Assembly: GCA_036675585.1 (NCBI GenBank)
Contig: JAKFES010000042.1
Coordinates: 16,087 to 80,086 of the forward strand
Length of the DNA stretch: 64,000 nucleotides
Reading direction: 5' to 3'
DNA from: Zeimonas sp036675585
GTDB lineage: Bacteria > Pseudomonadota > Gammaproteobacteria > Burkholderiales > Burkholderiaceae_E
A model generated the notes under the pieces. It was not told the DNA's origin. It did no database searches and worked only from the letters and a program-made list of their open reading frames with translations. Positions 61,714-64,000 of the stretch are shown piece by piece (positions within the stretch are counted from its first letter, which is position 1; each line of letters begins with the position of its first letter). A program made the translations under genes and the position numbers.

Positions 61714-62468
61714 GATGTCTCCCGCATCGGCAACACCATCATTTCGGCAATCACGGTCTCGGCCGGCTGCAGGAGGACGAAGCGGATCGCCTGCGCGACG
61801 TTGCGCGGATCCTGCAACAGCGACGGATCGATGTCGGGAAAGCGCTCGAGCAGGAACGGCGTGCGCATCCCGCCGGCGACGATCGCGCACACCTTGATGC
61901 CTTTCGGTCGCAACTCCGCGTGCAATGCGTACGACAGTCCGAGCACGCCCCATTTCGTCGCGTGGTACGCGCTCGCATTCGGCCACGCGCGCTTGGACGC
62001 GGTCGACGCGATGTTCACGATCGTGCCGCCGCGCGCCCCCATCACCGTGCACGCCTGCCGCGCCATCAGGAACACACCGGTGAGATTCGTGCGGACGATG
62101 CGTTCCCAGTCGGACGGCTGCAGATCGGAGATCGGCGCCGTGACGTCGATCGCCGCGCTGTTGACGAGCGCGTCGATCGTTCCGAAACGCTCGGCGACCT
62201 GCGTGAACAGGCGTTGCACCTGGCGCTCGTCGCCGACGTCGACGCCGATCGCGATCGCCTCGACGCCTTCGTCGGCGAGCGCGCGCGCGTGCGCCTGTGC
62301 ACGCTCGTCGGCAAGGTCGGCGACGACCACCCGCGCGCCGGCGGCGCCGAGCACGCGGCACGTCTCGTAGCCGAGCCCGCTCGCTGCGCCGGTGACGACG
62401 ACGGTGCGGCCCGCGAGGCTTTCCGCGCCCGACGAGGCGCTGTCACTTCCAGCCGACGGCTGCGGCAT
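61704..62468 (-). CDS. Short-chain dehydrogenase/reductase in glycan operon
   Basis: The 254-residue classical SDR has TGAASGLGYETCRVLGAAGA at 26-45 (NAD(P) binding), NSAA near 98, IASTASKRAWPNASAYHATKWG with catalytic Ser, Tyr and Lys near 145-170, and the C-terminal VAGGMRTPF. It may modify a sugar or sugar precursor, or act in acyl chemistry; sequence cannot say which. Overlaps of 26 nt with the GT4 gene and 10 nt with gmhB show coupled translation. An N-terminal Ser/Ala tail is poorly conserved. Confidence 0.85.
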   Translation of the reverse strand: MPQPSAGSDSASSGAESLAGRTVVVTGAASGLGYETCRVLGAAGARVVVADLADERAQAHARALADEGVEAIAIGVDVGDERQVQRLFTQVAERFGTIDALVNSAAIDVTAPISDLQPSDWERIVRTNLTGVFLMARQACTVMGARGGTIVNIASTASKRAWPNASAYHATKWGVLGLSYALHAELRPKGIKVCAIVAGGMRTPFLLERFPDIDPSLLQDPRNVAQAIRFVLLQPAETVIAEMMVLPMRETSWP

Positions 62469-63813
62469 CGATTCTCCTCATTCGAAGCTCGGAACGCGGC
62501 CGCGCGGCCAGAACGGGGCGCGCGAGACGATGCGACGGATCGATCCGCATGGCGACGCGCGGGACACGCGACTGCATGCGCACCTGCTCGGCCGCGCCGC
62601 GATAGACATCGAGCAGCGCGCGCGCAACGCGCTCCCAGGTGTAGAGCCGTCGTGCGCGATGCAAACCGGCACGCCCCATTCGTTCGCCGAGCGCGCGGTT
62701 GTCGTGCAGCAGCGCGAGCCGCTCGGCCAGCGCGACCGGGTCGTTCGGCGGAACGAGGAAGCCGGTGCGCGCGTCGACGACGGTGTCCTGTATGCCGCCG
62801 ACCGCTGCGCCGACGACGGGCCGTGCGCACGCCATCGCCTCGACCGGCGTGATGCCGAAGGGCTCGTACCACGGCGTGGTGACGAAGACGTCGGCCGCGC
62901 CGTAGACGGTGCTCAGGCGCTCGCGATCGCAACGCCCGATGAAATGCACGCGGTCGGCGACGCCTTCGTCCTGCGCGATGCGCGCGAGCCGGTCGAGCTC
63001 GGGCGTTCGATGGGTCGCGGGATCGCTCGAATTGCCGCCGGCGATGACGAGGCGCGCTCGGCGCCCGAAGCGCGTACCGAGTACGGCGATCGAGCGGATC
63101 ACGTTGTCGACGCCCTTGCGCGGAACCATCCGGCCGAGCTGCAGCACGGTGAACTCGTCGGCCGGCCACTGCAGCCGGGTGCGCGCGACGAGCCGGTCGA
63201 TCGGTTCGAGCTCGTCGGGATCGAAGCCGCACGGCACGATCTCGATGCGCGACGGATCGGCGTCGTAATGCGCGACCATGTCGTGCAGGTCCTGCGGGCA
63301 TTCGGCGACGATGCGGTGCGACTCGCGCACCAGCTGTTCCTCGATGTCGAAGCGCGCGTCGGAGAAGCCGTCGTCGGCACCCTGGTGGATGCGGCGCACG
63401 CGCCCGAGCGCATGGAACGTCGTGACCAGCGCGGTGCGAAACGTCCGGGCGAAGCGCAGCCCGGCCCAGCCCGACATGAAGAAGTTCGCGTGCACGACGT
63501 CGTAGCGAAGCGCGTGCTCGCGGGCGAACGCATGCATGATCGTCGAGAACGCCGGCATGTACGGCAGCAGCCGTTCCTTCGGCAGATCGCTCGCGGGACC
63601 GGCTGCGACGTGCACGACGCGAACGCCCGGAAGCCAGTCGACGATGCGTGCGAGTGCAGGCGAGTCGCGCCGCGTGAAGACGTCGACGCGATGGCCGAGC
63701 CGCGCGAGCTGGCGCGCGACGTTCGCTACGTAAATGTTCTGGCCGCCGCCGTCGACCCCGCCGACCATGCCGAGCGGGGACGCGTGCTCACTGACAATCG
63801 CGATTCTACGCAT
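62443..63813 (-). CDS. GT4 glycosyltransferase, first gene of the glycan operon
   Basis: The 456-residue GT-B enzyme has MRRIAIVSEHASPLGMVGG and DGGGQNIYVANVARQLARLGH at the N terminus (MshA/sucrose-phosphate-synthase type), FHALGRVRRIHQ, QLGRMVPRKGVDNVIRSI, and the retaining GT4 pattern EPFGITPVEAMACARPVVGAAVGG near 345-368. It uses a nucleotide sugar donor. Its ribosome site GGAG lies in the stem of a hairpin at 63822-63842. No promoter is convincing in the 187 bp to the window edge. Confidence 0.88.
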   Translation of the reverse strand: MRRIAIVSEHASPLGMVGGVDGGGQNIYVANVARQLARLGHRVDVFTRRDSPALARIVDWLPGVRVVHVAAGPASDLPKERLLPYMPAFSTIMHAFAREHALRYDVVHANFFMSGWAGLRFARTFRTALVTTFHALGRVRRIHQGADDGFSDARFDIEEQLVRESHRIVAECPQDLHDMVAHYDADPSRIEIVPCGFDPDELEPIDRLVARTRLQWPADEFTVLQLGRMVPRKGVDNVIRSIAVLGTRFGRRARLVIAGGNSSDPATHRTPELDRLARIAQDEGVADRVHFIGRCDRERLSTVYGAADVFVTTPWYEPFGITPVEAMACARPVVGAAVGGIQDTVVDARTGFLVPPNDPVALAERLALLHDNRALGERMGRAGLHRARRLYTWERVARALLDVYRGAAEQVRMQSRVPRVAMRIDPSHRLARPVLAARPRSELRMRRIDAAAVGWK

Positions 63814-64000
63814 TGCTCTCGCTCCGGGACAGGATCCCGGAGTGGAGAGCCTGTCGCTTCCGTCCAGAGCAGTCAGTGTGCCCGCTCGCTTCGCGATCGG
63901 CCGTGATCGCGCGCCTGCGCTTTTACCGGGGCGCCGCTTCGACGCCGCGGCAACTTCTTCCGGCGCTCGCAATTCCTACTGCGGTGCAGCGCTTCTCGCC
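63814..64000. other. Window-edge region upstream of the glycan operon
   Basis: No gene or clear promoter is visible in these 187 bp apart from the hairpin at 63822-63842. The control region of the glycan operon may lie here or beyond the window edge. The sequence is slightly less GC-rich near 63940-63985. Confidence 0.5.
63822..63842 (-). promoter_or_regulatory. Hairpin covering the ribosome site of the GT4 gene
   Basis: CTCCGGGA-5 nt-TCCCGGAG is a perfect 8-bp stem. In the mRNA the 3' arm ends with GGAG, the likely Shine-Dalgarno site, 9-13 nt before the AUG at 63813. Folding would hide that site. Confidence 0.45.

Overview
The window is one continuous stretch of very GC-rich bacterial chromosome, densely coded on both strands. 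The order mnmG-rsmG-parA-parB-atpIBEFHAGDC is typical of Betaproteobacteria. Together with the hemE-priA pair, GTP-type PEP carboxykinase, TRAP and UbiD genes and a Burkholderiales-type lipoprotein, it points to a free-living, metabolically versatile member of the Burkholderiales. The family assignment is inference. I see no rRNA, tRNA, CRISPR array, insertion sequence or prophage.

Region 1 (1-28 kb): the 5' end of priA and hemE (minus strand) flank an AT-richer spacer with DnaA-box-like sites. There follow acetoacetyl-CoA synthetase, an AraC regulator, folE, a DUF883/YqjE envelope operon, ilvD and small envelope or cysteine-rich proteins. Next come a BASS-type transporter, a PEP-mutase-family lyase and a nitronate monooxygenase, then a UbiD-family decarboxylase joined to a complete TRAP transporter (dctP-dctQ-dctM). 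A DNA-repair pair (ligase-associated exonuclease and ATP-dependent ligase) is followed by a Spy/CpxP-like protein carrying a long Gly/Pro/Met/Tyr repeat, membrane and FAD proteins, a PEP-CTERM remnant, an XRE/MmyB regulator with a perfect palindrome, an extradiol dioxygenase, YceI and a host-attachment-like protein.

Region 2 (28-42 kb): the housekeeping core, all on the minus strand. mnmG, rsmG, parA and parB overlap each other by 4-11 nt. A good sigma70-type promoter precedes atpI and an intrinsic terminator follows atpC. Four parS-like palindromes lie upstream of mnmG, the last one inside a GMC oxidoreductase gene. This marks an origin-proximal chromosome domain. The atpD-atpC spacer is an odd homopurine/homopyrimidine repeat.

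Region 3 (40.8-48.3 kb): six minus-strand genes with little or no spacing form a probable catabolic operon (mmsA-like aldehyde dehydrogenase, SugE/Gdx guanidinium exporter, succinate-semialdehyde-dehydrogenase-like, zinc alcohol dehydrogenase, GMC oxidoreductase, L-2-hydroxyglutarate-oxidase-like).

Region 4 (48.4-57.7 kb): pdxA, a CbiM-like membrane protein, pckG, a TauE/SafE permease, a large lipoprotein, a hydratase/FAH-family enzyme, a 58-residue membrane protein and an unrecognised 413-residue protein.

Region 5 (57.7-63.8 kb): six tightly coupled minus-strand genes (GT4, SDR, GmhB-type heptose bisphosphatase, two GT9 heptosyltransferases, GT4-like) that look like a dedicated heptose-containing glycan locus. 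This locus, the region 3 operon and the UbiD-TRAP locus are the best candidates for undescribed systems.
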